Shown here: piece by piece, positions 22,271-33,580 of the stretch
Position numbering within the stretch: position 1 is the first letter of the stretch
Layout: every line of letters begins with the position of its first letter
Source: Hysterangium stoloniferum
Lineage: Eukaryota; Basidiomycota; Agaricomycetes; Hysterangiales; Hysterangiaceae
Direction: 5' to 3'
Assembly (NCBI GenBank): GCA_015178975.1
Contig: WHVD01000127.1
Location: 62,001-126,000 of the forward strand
DNA: 64,000 nt
Notes under the pieces: model-generated
Database searches by the model: none
Told to the model about the DNA's origin: nothing
The model's input: only the letters and a program-made list of their open reading frames with translations
Made by a program: the position numbers and the translations under genes

Positions 22271-23860
22271 CAGTAGGCAACAAAACCCTTACAATGTTTT
22301 GCACTTTTTGAAAGACATGGCTATTCCTCCAGAAATAAATTCTGTAAATTGCTGAAAATATTATGTAATATAATTCAACATCATACCTTCCAGAAATGCA
22401 CAGCCACAAGGCACCATGTCCTTATTTGGTAAGTCCACATCACACACAAACCAATAGCTCATTGTAAGGGTTTTGTTGCTCACTATTTTGAGACTATTAT
22501 TACAAGAAATTAGTATTCAGTATGGCCCCCCTTTGCTCTAATCACTGCTGCAAGTCTTCTAGGCATACTCTCAATAAGCTTCTGACACTCCTCCTTTGGA
22601 ATCTCTTCCCACATCTTCTGCACCCTCTCCCACAGTTCATGTTCATGAACACTATTTGCAGGCTGTTCATACTCCCCCAGCTTCATTTTGACATGATTCC
22701 ACAGATGTTCAATAGGATTCATGTCAGGAGATTGTGCAGGCCACTTGAGGACTGTAACATCATGGTCAGTGAACCATTTCTGGGCCTTTTTGCCGGTGTG
22801 TTTGGGGTCATTGTCTTGTTGAAACACAATGTCAGCCACTGTTTTGTTGAAATATTTAAGGGTTTGCTGGAGTTCATCATCCAGGATCTCCACATAAAGC
22901 TCAGGATCCATCCTCCCATCAATTTTGGTTGCAAACCCAACCCCATCCCAGCCCATGCATCCCCACATCATCAGGTTTCCTCCTCTAAACTTGACTGTTC
23001 CCTCTACTAACCTATCATTTAACCCCTCACCCACATTTCCTTCCATCTGATCCCAGCCTATTAATCTTAGTCTCATCAGACCATATGACCCTCTTCCAGT
23101 CCTCCAGGGTCCATTCCAAATGCCTTTCTGCAAACTCCAATCGAGATTTCCGATGATGAGGTTTGAGAAGTGGCCTTTTTCTCTTTACCACAGCCCTCAT
23201 GCCTATGGTTTTGAGGTGGTGACACACTGTTTGTGAAGTAATAGGAGTGTTGATGATGTCTATAAGTTTCTTGGTTGCCTGTGTGGCATTATCAACCTTC
23301 CCCATGCAAATTATTCTTCTAGCATAGGCAATATGGGCTGTGGTAAGCTTTATAGGATGGCCACCAGAGCATTTGGGGAGGTCAGGGTGATGCTCAGAGT
23401 GAATATGACTGATGGTGGCACTGCTGAGATGAGTTTGGTAACATATTTGAGCTCCAGAAATGTCAGAGTCAAGTAGAGTAAGAACATGTTGGATTTGGCT
23501 GGAGGAGAGCTTTATCATTGTGAGTAGGGTGATTGTGGGATTCCAACTGGTTGCTTTCATCTTATATACATTGAGGAGGAGTGATCACATGACTTTGTTG
23601 AACTTTATAAACAAAGTCATGTGACTAGGACCCATCTTGAACTTTAAAAATGTGTGCAACAAAACCCTTACAATGAGCTATTGGGTTGTGTGTGATGTGG
23701 ACTTACCAAATAAGGATGTGGTGCCTTGTGTGCATTTCTGGAAGGTATGATGTTGAAGTATATTACATAATATTTCCGGCATTTTACAGAATTTATTTCT
23801 GGAGGAATAGCCATGTCTTTCAAAAAGTACAAAACATTGTAAGGGTTTTGTTGCCTATTG
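22271..23860 (-). mobile_element. Tc1/mariner element 1, TA target duplication, ~205-bp palindromic terminal repeats
   Basis: The outer ends CA(G/A)TAGGCAACAAAACCC are inverted repeats flanked by TA (22269-22270 and 23861-23862). Similarity between the ends runs about 205 bp, and each arm closes with an inverted copy of the outer motif (CATTGTAAGGGTTTTGTTGC at about 22460, its complement at about 23657). Each arm is thus a palindrome-ended unit. The transposase lies between them on the minus strand. Confidence 0.85.
22510..23560 (-). pseudogene. Tc1-family transposase, frameshifted
   Basis: The N-terminal frame (23560-23027) has helix-turn-helix regions and the first catalytic Asp in VIWSDETKINRLGSDGRKC. 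The second frame continues EGLNDRLVEGTVKF, MWGCMGWDGVG, the second Asp (VFQQDNDPKHT) and the Glu (SPDMNPIEHLW), giving the DD34E pattern. The junction after GRK has lost a few bases, so the frame is broken. All three catalytic residues are still encoded, which points to fairly recent inactivation. It acts by cut-and-paste at TA sites. Confidence 0.8.
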
Positions 23861-23934
23861 TATATTAGTTCGACGACCTATGTATGTGGTACATCGACTC
23901 TTGTGGGCGCACACACCCAGTTAGTGTCCCGTAA

Positions 23935-24300
23935 GTTGTGATTGGGGTATCGTCTCAACCATTATATATGGGCTTCAACCATCCATGCAATTCGAGTTTC
24001 GAACTGTACCAGTCGAAACTCCATCTATATATCAACCCGCGCGGACTACATCCACGCTACTCAACCATTCGACTCTCTCGTTACTCTTTTTTACACTTGA
24101 GCAGTCACTCGGAATCGCACTTAACAGTCAATTCCCTTTATTCATTTTAGCTCTCTACCTTACTTTATATAGCTACTTCACTCAATCGTATTGAACTAAG
24201 TAGTCAATACCTGTCCGGCCTGTATTAGACTTAGACAGTCAGTACATCTACATACGTATCGTACCTAAACGGTCGATATTCTTCGTATATAGAATGGTTA
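23935..24300 (+). repeat. LTR-type repeat fragment, related to 50150-50480
   Basis: It shares GATTGGGGTATC(G/A)TCTCA and the following several hundred bases with the reverse complement of 50150-50480. The copy here keeps many CpG, while the other has mostly TpG/CpA. No coding capacity is seen. It looks like an LTR portion of an unidentified retroelement. Confidence 0.5.
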
Positions 24301-24567
24301 GAACTTCCACCATTCTTCACAGCTGTGAACAAGATTGTGTGCACTCTTTCTGTGAAGCAGACTCCAAAAGGTGAAAAGGCTCAGAAGGTCAAAAAGGTGG
24401 GAAAAATGGAGAAGGTGAAAAAATGGCAATTGTGGAAACTTCAGGAACAACCAAGCCTATGGAAACTGCAGTGCTGAGTATAGTATTAGGCTCTTCAGAG
24501 ATACTGTCAACACAATGGTATTTATCAGACTGGAGTTGATGAAGGTTTGGGAGACTTTGGAACACTA

Positions 24568-24668
24568 TGTTAAGTGCCATGTCAGAACTTATTCCAGAAC
24601 TATCAGAAAGTCACCGGGAATTCGGAAACTATCAGATAGGGTCAGGACATTGCCTTCAGCTTATGTTG
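24568..24668 (+). repeat. Truncated LTR start, chromovirus-like
   Basis: It begins TGTTAAGTGCCATGTCAG like the LTR at 20795 and ends after CTTCAGCTTATG, then diverges. It is a short relic of the same LTR family. Confidence 0.55.
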
Positions 24669-25557
24669 GTTATCAATTAAAGTAATAAATATTTTAGGTT
24701 ATATTGAGATTAGGTGTGAAGAGTGGTATAAGTTCTGACTGTTCTATATACGAAGAAATGAGTAGAATGGGAAGATGGATGATTTGAGTGGAGGCCTCGA
24801 CTGCTATAGTTCGAGGCCTGAAGTGTTAGATAGCTCAGATAATGCTACCTATGTGGTAGCTGACACATTACCCTGATCACCACTCACTGTAGACCTAGTT
24901 TATGTCTTACAAGTGGTGGTGCTTGGGTAAAAGTGTGTCTGAGTTTCATTTGGTGCCGAGTGCACCCACAAGTATACACAATGCTTTGAACTAATGAAAT
25001 GATGCAATATTCGAAGAATATAAAAGATAGAAAAATATGAATAGAATGTGTAAAATATAAATAAAATAAAAGGAGTGTTTTACCACAATGAAACTGTGGT
25101 AAAAGCATACTCCTCACATTAGGTGTCACAAATCAATTATTCTTCAATAAAGTCGAATAATATTCTACTGATTGAACTTGAAAGCCTCGTTCAATGAAGT
25201 ATATATTCACCCTGTCGATGAAGTACATAAGAGGCTATTACCAGTCATGAGAACTCACGGAAGTATTTGTTGAAGAAGTTATGACAAGTTAGATTACTAG
25301 TATCACTAATTTACAGATATTTCGACTGACTTCCCTTGTTCCTTTCATAGCCCTTTTATGCTTTTCTTCATGTTGTTATGACTATATTATGAACTAATAA
25401 TGAAATCATTCATGATGTCGAAATGAGACATGTCGAAAGAGATTCAATGTTGTCGAATAATGTTCAGGTTTATCAAGTTGAATTCAATGAATCGAAGGGT
25501 TGTCGAATATTACCTTTGATTGTTTGCGACAATGTTGTGACTTGTGATGGTTGTGAC
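24669..25557. other. No gene; degraded retroelement-like sequence
   Basis: AT-rich. The stretch at about 24940-25090 resembles 50545-50720 (CTACAAGTGCAC... and TCGAAGAATAT blocks), so it is probably an old LTR. No open frame is supported. Confidence 0.4.
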
Positions 25558-25948
25558 ATTAGGAATACATATATTCTAGAGTGACTCAAAAAACCCTTCC
25601 AATGTTTGGTACTTCAGATGTATATCCTTGATACCTCAGAGGATAAAAATGCAGAAATATCAAAAGTATTTGTGAGCATGCTCTATCATATATAGATTGT
25701 GGAAATACAATTTCATTACATAAGCTCCAAATATGGAAATACTACAAATATATATATACAGGAGACTCATTGGAGGGGTTTTTTGGCTGGCAACCTTGAT
25801 GACTATAAATGCTTATAGTCATGTGACCCTGTTGATTGTTCACCTCCAACTGGGTCCTATCAACAAAATCACATGATGTCACATGACCACATTGTGCTGG
25901 AGTATAAATACATGGCCTTTAGCAACTAGCAATGTCCCAATTCCCAAA

Positions 25949-26955
25949 ATGTGCACTTTGTCTCTTGCCAGCCAGAATCATATACTCTCACTGCTTGATG
26001 CTGGCCATACAGCTAGCCACATTGCAGCTCTTACTGGTTATGGCATTGGCACAGTCGTTAGACTTGACTCCAAGCATTGTTGTCATCTCTCTAAGTCTAT
26101 TGGTGGTCACCCCTCCAAGCTTTCCCCTACCAATATTCACTATGCACAGCATCTCATCAGCTCTGGGAAGGCTGACACTGCTTTTGATGTGGCCAAAGCT
26201 CTTAAGAATGTCACCAACCAGTCCATCTGTACCCAAACTGTGTGCAATAGTCTCCATATGGTTGGTGCCTCAATAACCCTTCCAATGTTTGGTACTTCAG
26301 ATTTACACCCCTGATAACTCAGAGAATAAAAATGCAAAAATATCAAAGATATTTGTGAATATGCTCTATCATATCTACATTATGGAAATACAGTGCGATT
26401 ACATAAGCTCCAAATATGGAAATACTACAAATATTTATATATAGGAGACTCATTGGAAGGGACTTTTTGTGAGGTTTGGAGATGGATTTGTGATACTATG
26501 GGGCTACATGCTGTGGGAAGGACCTGGGTATTCTTTCAAGATAGATGAGAGGATGGATGGGTACCTTTATCTCAAGATTATGGAGGAGAATCTTCAAGCC
26601 AGCCTCAGCTATTATGGAAAATATGTGGGTAATGTCATCTTTCAACAAGATCATGACCCTGAATACACCTGCAAGAAGGCCCAGACTTTGTTTCAAGATA
26701 ATGATTTTAATGTCCTCCCATGGCCAGCACAGTTTCCAGACCTCAACCCCATTGAATACTTGTGGGATCATAAAAAGAGGAGGTTAAGGGAGACTAGAGT
26801 TGTGGGAGAGGGTGGAGGAGGAGTGGAACAAGATTGATGTAGGGGTGTGTCAGAATTTGATTGAGAGTATGCCTAGAAGGGTTGCAGGTATGTTGAAGGC
26901 AAAGGACAGCCATACTAAGTACTGGATATTAGTAGTTTTGTGGTCAGAGTTGTCA
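25949..26955 (+). pseudogene. Tc1-family transposase, interrupted by a copy of its own terminal arm
   Basis: The N-terminal part (25949-26270) shows SLLDAGHTASHIAALTGYG, a helix-turn-helix, and IGGHPSKLSP. After the inserted arm, the C-terminal part reads MLWEGPGYSFKIDERMDG, VIFQQDHDPEYT (second Asp) and FPDLNPIEYLWDH (Glu). The middle with the first catalytic Asp (WSDET region) is absent, so about 70 residues were lost at the interruption. It is non-functional. Confidence 0.75.
26271..26469 (+). mobile_element. MITE-like copy of the Tc1 terminal arm
   Basis: About 200 bp from CAATAACCCTTCCAATG to CATTGGAAGGGACTTTTTG, nearly identical in plan to the element's own terminal arms and ending in inverted repeats. 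It replaces the middle of the transposase. It could be a mobilised arm (MITE) or a gene-conversion product. Confidence 0.6.
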
Positions 26956-27499
26956 GCCAAAAAACCCTTCCAATGAGCCTCCTGTATATATATATTTATA
27001 GTATTTCCATATTTGGAGCTTATGTAATGCATTGTATTTCAACAATCTAGATATGATAGAGCATATTCACAAATATTTTTGATATTTTTGCAATTTTCTC
27101 CTCTGAGTTATCAAGGATATACATCTGAAGTACCAAACATTGGAAGGGTTTTTTGAGTCACTGTAATTTCTACCCAGTTTTTGGCATAAATAAATACTGA
27201 GAATATTCTTGCAAGATCTTTAAGACTACATTAAGATCCTGATAAGTTAGTATCACAGTAGACCCTGTAGGTTAGTGTAAATAAAGCATATATTAGCCAA
27301 ATAGTGTTTTGGTGCATATATTCAAGTAAACTCTTGACTTCAGGGTTCTAAGTCTATTCAGGCTGCCACTGATTAATATCAAATACTTAAATTATTTTAC
27401 CTTGCAGTGAATTGAGTATTTGCACATTTTGATAGAGCACTGGACTCCTTTTTCAGAAGATAGTATTAAAATAAGGCTAATACATCACAGTTGCAACAC

Positions 27500-29420
27500 G
27501 GTTGTAACAATATGTCAATCAAGATGGATGAAACCTTGAGAGTCTTGGGACCACCAAGGTTGATTGGGATCTTTGGGAACTTCTAAGTGTGATTTGAGAG
27601 CCAGATTGGAAGTAAGTGTGGAAAGGATATCTTGATGTAATTGCTCAATGTCCATAATCATAATGCTACACATAATTGGATGGTAGAGAGAAGTCATTCA
27701 GATAGATGTGGAAACTTGTTGTGTCATAAAAACTGGTTTCATGTTATGTGGGTTAACAATGGCATAGTTACTCTCCCCCTCTTTAGGAGAGATGTCCCAT
27801 CATTGAGTCATGGCATCTGGTTTTCCACCAAGATGTTTAGGTTGGAAATGGATAATCATGTTGAAAGTGGAAAGAAATTCAGACCATCAGGCTTGCTGAT
27901 GGGTCAAAAGTTTAGTGGTTGAAAAATATTCCAAATTTTGTGATTGGTAATGATGTTGACTGGAATTGTGGAACTTTTGAGATAGTGCTCCCAATGTTTG
28001 AAAGCCTCAAAGATTGCCAAAAGTTCCTTATCATGAACATCATAGTTGAGTTTGGAAGTTGAAAGTGTCCGAGAAAGAAATGCCACTGGGTGAATTTCAC
28101 TGTTGGAATCTTGGATGGAAAGAATCATGGCAATTGCATAATCAGAAGCATCAGTTTCCACAATAATTGGAACATCAGGTTTCCAATGAGAAAGAATTGG
28201 AGCAGAAGTGAAGGCATTTTTTAGGGTCTGAAAAGTAAAGTGGCATTTATTGTCAAAACCCCATGGTTGAGATTTACAGGTAAGTTGAGTGAGCAGTATT
28301 GTAATATCCAAATAGTTCCAAATAAATTGTTGGTAGAAATTTGCAAAGCCTAAGAATGACTAGATATCCTTGACTTTCCATGGTTTGGGCCAATTGCAGA
28401 CAACTTGAACTTTAGTTTCATCCATACAGAGACTATCAGGCCCAATAATGAAATCTAAATATTCAATAGAGTCCATGTTAAATAGCATTTTTTACTGTTA
28501 GCAAAAAGACTGTTTTTTCAGAGTCTTTGGAAAGCTTCATGGACCTGCTCATTGTGAAGAGCAGGTTCTTCAGAAAATACCAAAATGTCATCCAAATAGA
28601 CTATAACACATACATCAAGTATGTCAGAAAATATATCATTAACAAAACATTGAAAAGTGGAGGGAGCATTGGTAAGGCTGAAGGGCATAACCAACCATTC
28701 AAAGGATCCATAGAGGTGTGGAAAGCAGTCTTCCACTTGTTGCCTTCAGCAATTTGGACCAAATGATAGGCATGTTTAAGATCTATTTTGGTGTAAATCC
28801 CAGCTTTCTGTGGGGCATCGAGCAAGTCTTTAATGAGTGGAAGTGGATACTAATCTTTCCATGTTATGGAATTTAAACCTCAGAAATCAACACAGGTGAA
28901 GGGAACCATCCTTTTTCTTAACAAAAAGGACAGGAGCTCCATATGGAGACTTTGAGGGATGGATAAAACCTATCAACAGATGTTCATCCAAGAACTCCTG
29001 AATAGATGAAAGTTCTGATTGGGACAACAGGTAAATAGGTCCTAAGGGTGGGTTTGAACCAGCTATGCAGTGCAAGCTGGTCAGCTTTCTGCTTACTGAA
29101 AATATCCACAAAATCATGGTATTTTTTGGGAACTCCTTCCAGGTTGGCTTTTAGCTCAGATAATTCTGGAGTTGCAAAATGTCCAGACACTTCATCAACT
29201 TTTAAGCTGATCAAAAAACACTGTGATCTGTCCAGTTTACTCACCCTAACAAATGCTACAGCATTGATGAGAGAGATTTTCAGAGGTTTGGAGGTTTTGG
29301 TAGAAGCCAGAATTGCTGTTGAGACTGAAGAGGCTCTGGCCAGATTAGATGCTACAGGAGGAATGGAAGTGTCAGGAATTCAGAAATTAATACTGCATAA
29401 TACCCAGTCAATCAATAGAT
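27500..29420 (-). pseudogene. Decayed Ty3/Gypsy pol (protease end to integrase start), CpG-depleted
   Basis: It is collinear with 38.1-40.1 kb of the intact chromovirus. Recognisable parts include DASDYAIAMILS, DKELLAIFEAFKHWEHYLK (RNase H), [30 protein letters not shown] (reverse transcriptase catalytic box), [17 protein letters not shown], and SQSELSSIQEFLDEHL. Many stops and frame breaks are present. CpG sites of the intact copy are almost all TpG or CpA here. Confidence 0.8.
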
Positions 29421-30288
29421 TGTTAGAATAGAATATAGAAGGACACAGAAGTCACCAGGTGTGACCAAACTCAGACTCAGACTTGAATGACCAGTGGTAG
29501 TAGATTACCAATACACAGATAGTGCTACAGTGAGTGCACATATGGGTCCAAACCACACACAACTAACACTCCCACTGAATCAAAAGAATATGAGAAAGAA
29601 GAAAGGAAGCTCCTACCAAACATGAACAAAGAGCAAAAAGAAAACAGCATGGGATGTTGAAATAGACTCTAGCAGCCTAGTATAAAGTCAGGCTTACAAG
29701 ACCACAGTAATCAGTGCCACCTTACTCTACATCGTTTACATGTCCATACCAAGCTGCACTGTACTTTAGAACATGTATAACATCATCACAACCTAATGCT
29801 AGCTGTAACATATTTAGCTACCATACTTACAGTCCAATACATCAGTCACTGTAACCCCATTGTCAATTGGGATCACTGGTGGTCACACAAGTTGACAGGA
29901 CGGTGGTGTATTGTCTAGAACTGACACAAGATACAGGATGTTGCAGCATATGGTAAGTTCTAAGGGCTGGAAGACTTCCTAGCTATTTAAGTATGTGCTG
30001 CGATCATGTGTTAATGGAACAATGGTGGAGGTGAACAAAAGGAAACAAGGTGCAGATGCAAACAAAGGGAAACAAAGTGTGGAGGCGAACAAAAGGAAAC
30101 AAGACAATGCATAAGACTGGGGCACCAGGCTTACAGTCACAGTTGAACCACTATTCGTGTTGACTGAGGTATATTACCATTTTCTATCTTCAGTTAAACT
30201 AGCTTACTAAATGTATCTTAGACTATTTCTTACAGGTAACAAATACAGTCAAACCACTATTTCGTGTTGACTGAGACTATTTCTTACA
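29421..30288 (+). repeat. Putative 5' LTR of a decayed Ty1/copia element
   Basis: It starts TGTTAGAATAG directly against the Ty3 relic and ends near TTCTTACA, 90 bp before the copia gag ATG. It contains short direct repeats (GAACAAAAGGAAACAA units at 30035-30103 and AAACCACTATTTCGTGTTGACTGAG-like blocks). The matching 3' LTR was not found, so the ends are provisional. Confidence 0.4.
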
Positions 30289-30377
30289 GGTAATGGGTCC
30301 TGAACAAAGTTGTTAAAACTACCAATATTAACTGACAGAACCAACCAAACCTGATCCCTACTCATACTGAAAGTAAA

Positions 30378-31319
30378 ATGTCTAACCAATATACCCTATT
30401 CATGTTGTCATCAGAAGACCATTTTGACGGACATAACTGGCTTACCTGGCACAACACCATTTGGTCTGCTGCAGGTGCAAAAGGTGTCTAAGGATATCTG
30501 GATGGAACCATCCAGAATCCTTCCCCTATCACCCCCAACACTGTGCCCACACTGACAAGCTACTGGGGATCCAGGAACCCCTCACCCTAGGAATGGGAAC
30601 AATGCAATGCATATGCAAAAGCGATGATTAACCTGAATGTCAAAACCTCATTGGTCATGGCATCCAACTCACAGACACTGCCCATGAGGCATGGTCTGCA
30701 CTGAAAAAAATCCATAGCATGTCATCTGACATAGGTTTTCTAAATGCTGATAACAAACTCCACACAGTCAAACATATCAATGATGTAGATATCTTAACTC
30801 ACTTTGCACGATTACAGAAAGGGTGGGCTAAAATTAATGCACAAGGAGGAAAAATGGTTGACTCAATGTTTCACATGATCGTGATTGCCTCAATTGCCAA
30901 GGAGTGGGACCTAGTCATTGGGACACTGTTTTTACTAAAAACCTCACAGGAAGTGATCGTGAAACTTACCTCATATGATACAATGCTCACTTGGCACAGA
31001 AAACAAACCTCACAATTGACACAAGCCCTCACGACAACCAAATCCAATTGATCCACTGACACCTGCTCCAACCTGAACTGCAAACCATGTAGGGCATGCT
31101 ATCAAGAAGTGCTTCAAACCTGGGGAGATGGAAGGCCAGTACCCAGATTGGTGGAGGAAGAAGGGGGTTGCGAGTAGTGGAAACCAAGGCTCACAACAGC
31201 AGAAACCACTGAGTACTACTCCCACAAAAGAGATGGTGAATGTGGCAGTAGTGCCATCTACCCCCTTCACCTCTGGGTCTGGGGAATTTTGTGCACTTAT
31301 GATGAAGGCAGAAACAGTG
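30378..31319 (+). pseudogene. Ty1/copia gag relic
   Basis: The ATG at 30378 opens MSNQYTLFMLSSEDHFDGHN, then WLTWHNTIWSAAGAKG, as in copia gag. Further on, IKKCFKPGGDMEGQYPDWWR follows a degraded zinc knuckle. At least a dozen stops or shifts interrupt it. The frame is split by the solo LTR at 31325 and resumes at 32081 (TVITYADLAVSDHFVKV). Confidence 0.65.
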
Positions 31320-31324
31320 ACATC

Positions 31325-32075
31325 TGTTAAGAGATACATGGAGCTTGGTGGAGGGTTTCTGGAGAAACCTGCAGATAATCTGGTAGGACTTGGCTTCAGC
31401 TTACATATAGGCTACACCCTTACAAGATTGTGGTGTCCAATTTCAGACAGACAGATGGGAAACCCAGGGAGTCTGGGTGTAGTTGATAGGTGGAAAGACC
31501 AGTCGGAAAGCCTGTGGGCTCTGACAGGGGAGATAGCATTGTGAGATGAGAGAGGGATGGAGTGGGATATATGTTAAGAAACTGGGGGAGAACTTAGTCA
31601 AAGACTTAGTTGATTTTCTGATTGGATTGTATGTATAACATTAGCTAGATTATATAGACTGTTGAATGTATGCAATACCAAATCTGGTAATAATGAAGAT
31701 CAAAACAAGCAATCATGAAATGAGACAGGTAAACACCAAACTATGTGTTAGGGATGGAATGGAATGGAAGTGGAGTCTGAAACATGAAAGATCATTTGAC
31801 CATAATGGGAACAGAGCTCAGTTAGAGAGCTGATGGGTTGTCCAGGTGGAGTCTGGTGACTGGTGTGTGAAACGGAGTTGGACATAGACAGGATTGTCAT
31901 GTGCAGGTCCTGGGGAGTATTCCAATGACTGGTGCATGAGACACAGAGGGTCGGGCATAGACAGGTTTGATGTGCACAGGTCCTGGTGGGTATTCCAGTT
32001 AGCTGTAACCTGGTATAGAGAGTCAGGTGCATGTAGGATGGGGTCCAGAGCCTGGTGGGTTTTCTGGTCCTAACA
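31325..32075 (+). mobile_element. Solo LTR, 751 bp, target duplication ACATC
   Basis: Bounded by TGTTAAGAGATAC and GGTCCTAACA and flanked by ACATC at 31320-31324 and 32076-32080. It belongs to the same LTR family as LTR A and LTR B at 33.6-34.9 kb (shared GGTAGGACTTGGCTTCAGCTTA block and GGAGTCTGG blocks). It interrupts the copia gag relic, so it is younger than the copia insertion. Confidence 0.85.
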
Positions 32076-32080
32076 ACATC

Positions 32081-32384
32081 AACAGTCATCACCTATGCAG
32101 ACTTGGCAGTGAGTGACCATTTTGTTAAAGTAATCTACAAGCCTGGAGATCACAGTGCAAGGGATCTCTACACTGGGGAACGTAGCCACTAAGAGTAGAG
32201 CAGTGTAGGTATTAAACCGGTGATATTGCTAGGCTTCTAGATGAGGATCCTACTCCTCAGCTAGACTAACTATATACTACATACATGGTCTGTGCACTGG
32301 TCTGTGCACGATGGCATGCTACAGATCTAGTGAACACTAAACTAAATATACAGTATCACATGTTATGAACCGGTCGGATCTGTC
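32081..32384 (+). pseudogene. Continuation of copia gag relic and degraded flank
   Basis: TVITYADLAVSDHFVKVIYK, then DHSARDLYTGERSH continue the copia reading interrupted at 31324. After about 32190 I see nothing recognisable. Confidence 0.5.
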
Positions 32385-32857
32385 ATGTATTTCTAAGGTT
32401 TTTTCTATTTTTCACAATTTCCCCAAAATGAAGTTCTTAACAAAGGCTCTTAAAATGTACTTATATCACTATGGTAAAGTTGTACAGTATTCCTTTGATT
32501 TATCTTGAAATTATGCAAATTATTTTGTATTTTTATCTAAAAATCTGAGTAGACTATGAAATTTCTACTTTTATTCTTTTTTAACTATATATCTTCAAAC
32601 TGGCCACTTGGTGCTTATTACACAATGTGCGGGAATATTTGTCACAACTAGTGACAGTCATTACAACAAGTGACAATCATCACAAAAGCACTCAACAGTC
32701 ACAAGGGCACGTGACAGTCACAAAAGGCACGCGACAGTCACAAAAGGCACACGACAGTCACAAAAGACGCACAACAGTCACAAAAGGTGTGTGACAGTCA
32801 CAAGGTGCGATGGGTGTCACATGTGCACTAGCACGGGAATATTATGTCATATAGGAG
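32385..32857 (-). repeat. Repeat family R1, copy 4 (partial) with GTCACAAAAG minisatellite
   Basis: The reverse complement of this stretch matches the 3' part of R1 copy 1, including AAATACAT and the GTGCxxxATG landmarks. The minisatellite at 32640-32825 has about nine units of roughly 18 bp, such as GACAGTCACAAAAGGCAC, on this strand. Confidence 0.65.
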
Positions 32858-33210
32858 ATTCAACTTTGGCTGAGCATTATGGATTGAACAGACACTGGGA
32901 AAGTAAAGTTGGTAACATCTTATCTCACTTTCAGACAAAGTTGAAGTAGTTAAGGGAGCCTACATGCATCCTCAGCTTACAGCATTTTGTCAGCCCTGTA
33001 TCTGAGCAAAGTTATTTATCACAGTTTTCCAAACAATAATGGGGATCATTAGAGACATTAAGAATTGATATGCATGTTTGTGAGGGTACCCATCAATCAA
33101 CAGTGATAATTGAAGATTGTAAGGACCATGTCATTGCGCATAATATTATCGTTATAAATGAAACCCTTATATTATGATATGTACCTAGAATGTATTAACC
33201 AAATTTGGTG
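32858..33210. other. No gene supported
   Basis: Unassigned degraded sequence between R1 copy 4 and an LTR fragment. Confidence 0.4.
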
Positions 33211-33580
33211 TTAGGAATGGGATGGAACGGAGGGGAGTCTGAATCATGACAAATCATAAACCATAATGGGAAACAGAGCGGGAGTGGAGTCCGAATCGTG
33301 ACAGGTCATTTGACTAAAATGGGAACAGGGCTCTGTTAGAGGGATGACGGGTTTTACGAGTGGGGTCCAGTGACTGATGTGTGGGACAAGGTTGGACATA
33401 GACAGGGGCAGAGTCTGGTGGGTTTTCTGGTGACTGAAAAACAACATAATGAAGTTGAATGTAGACAAGTCTGACATACGGAGTCCGGCGGGAAATCCGG
33501 TAAACTGACAATGGGTGTGTATAGGGTGTGGGTGCATATAAGTTAGTGCCCGGAGTCCAGCGGGATTTCTGGTCATAACA
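33211..33580 (+). repeat. LTR fragment, plus orientation, same family as LTR A
   Basis: It starts at TTAGGAATGGGATGG and ends TTTCTGGTCATAACA. It matches the 3' half of the LTR family (compare 34392-34019 on the other strand). It abuts LTR B head-on at 33580/33581, forming a small palindrome. Confidence 0.6.

Larger units (their letters stand above)
25579..27163 (+). mobile_element. Tc1/mariner element 2, TA target duplication, ~207-bp palindromic terminal repeats
   Basis: Ends (C/G)AGTGACTCAAAAAACCC are inverted, with TA on both sides (25577-25578, 27164-27165), and the insertion splits repeat R1. Terminal arms of about 210 bp (25579-25787 and 26957-27163) each end in an inverted CATTGGAAGGGTTTTTT-type motif. 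A third copy of the arm lies inside the transposase at 26271-26469. The pre-insertion site is visible in R1 copy 1, which confirms the boundaries. Confidence 0.85.
25558..27488 (-). repeat. Repeat family R1, copy 3 (partial, split by Tc1 element 2)
   Basis: 25558-25578 and 27166-27488 together match the minus strand of copy 1. Rejoining them at the TA gives the uninterrupted GAAATTAGAATATATG of copy 1. The copy is truncated on its 3' side near 25558. Confidence 0.75.
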
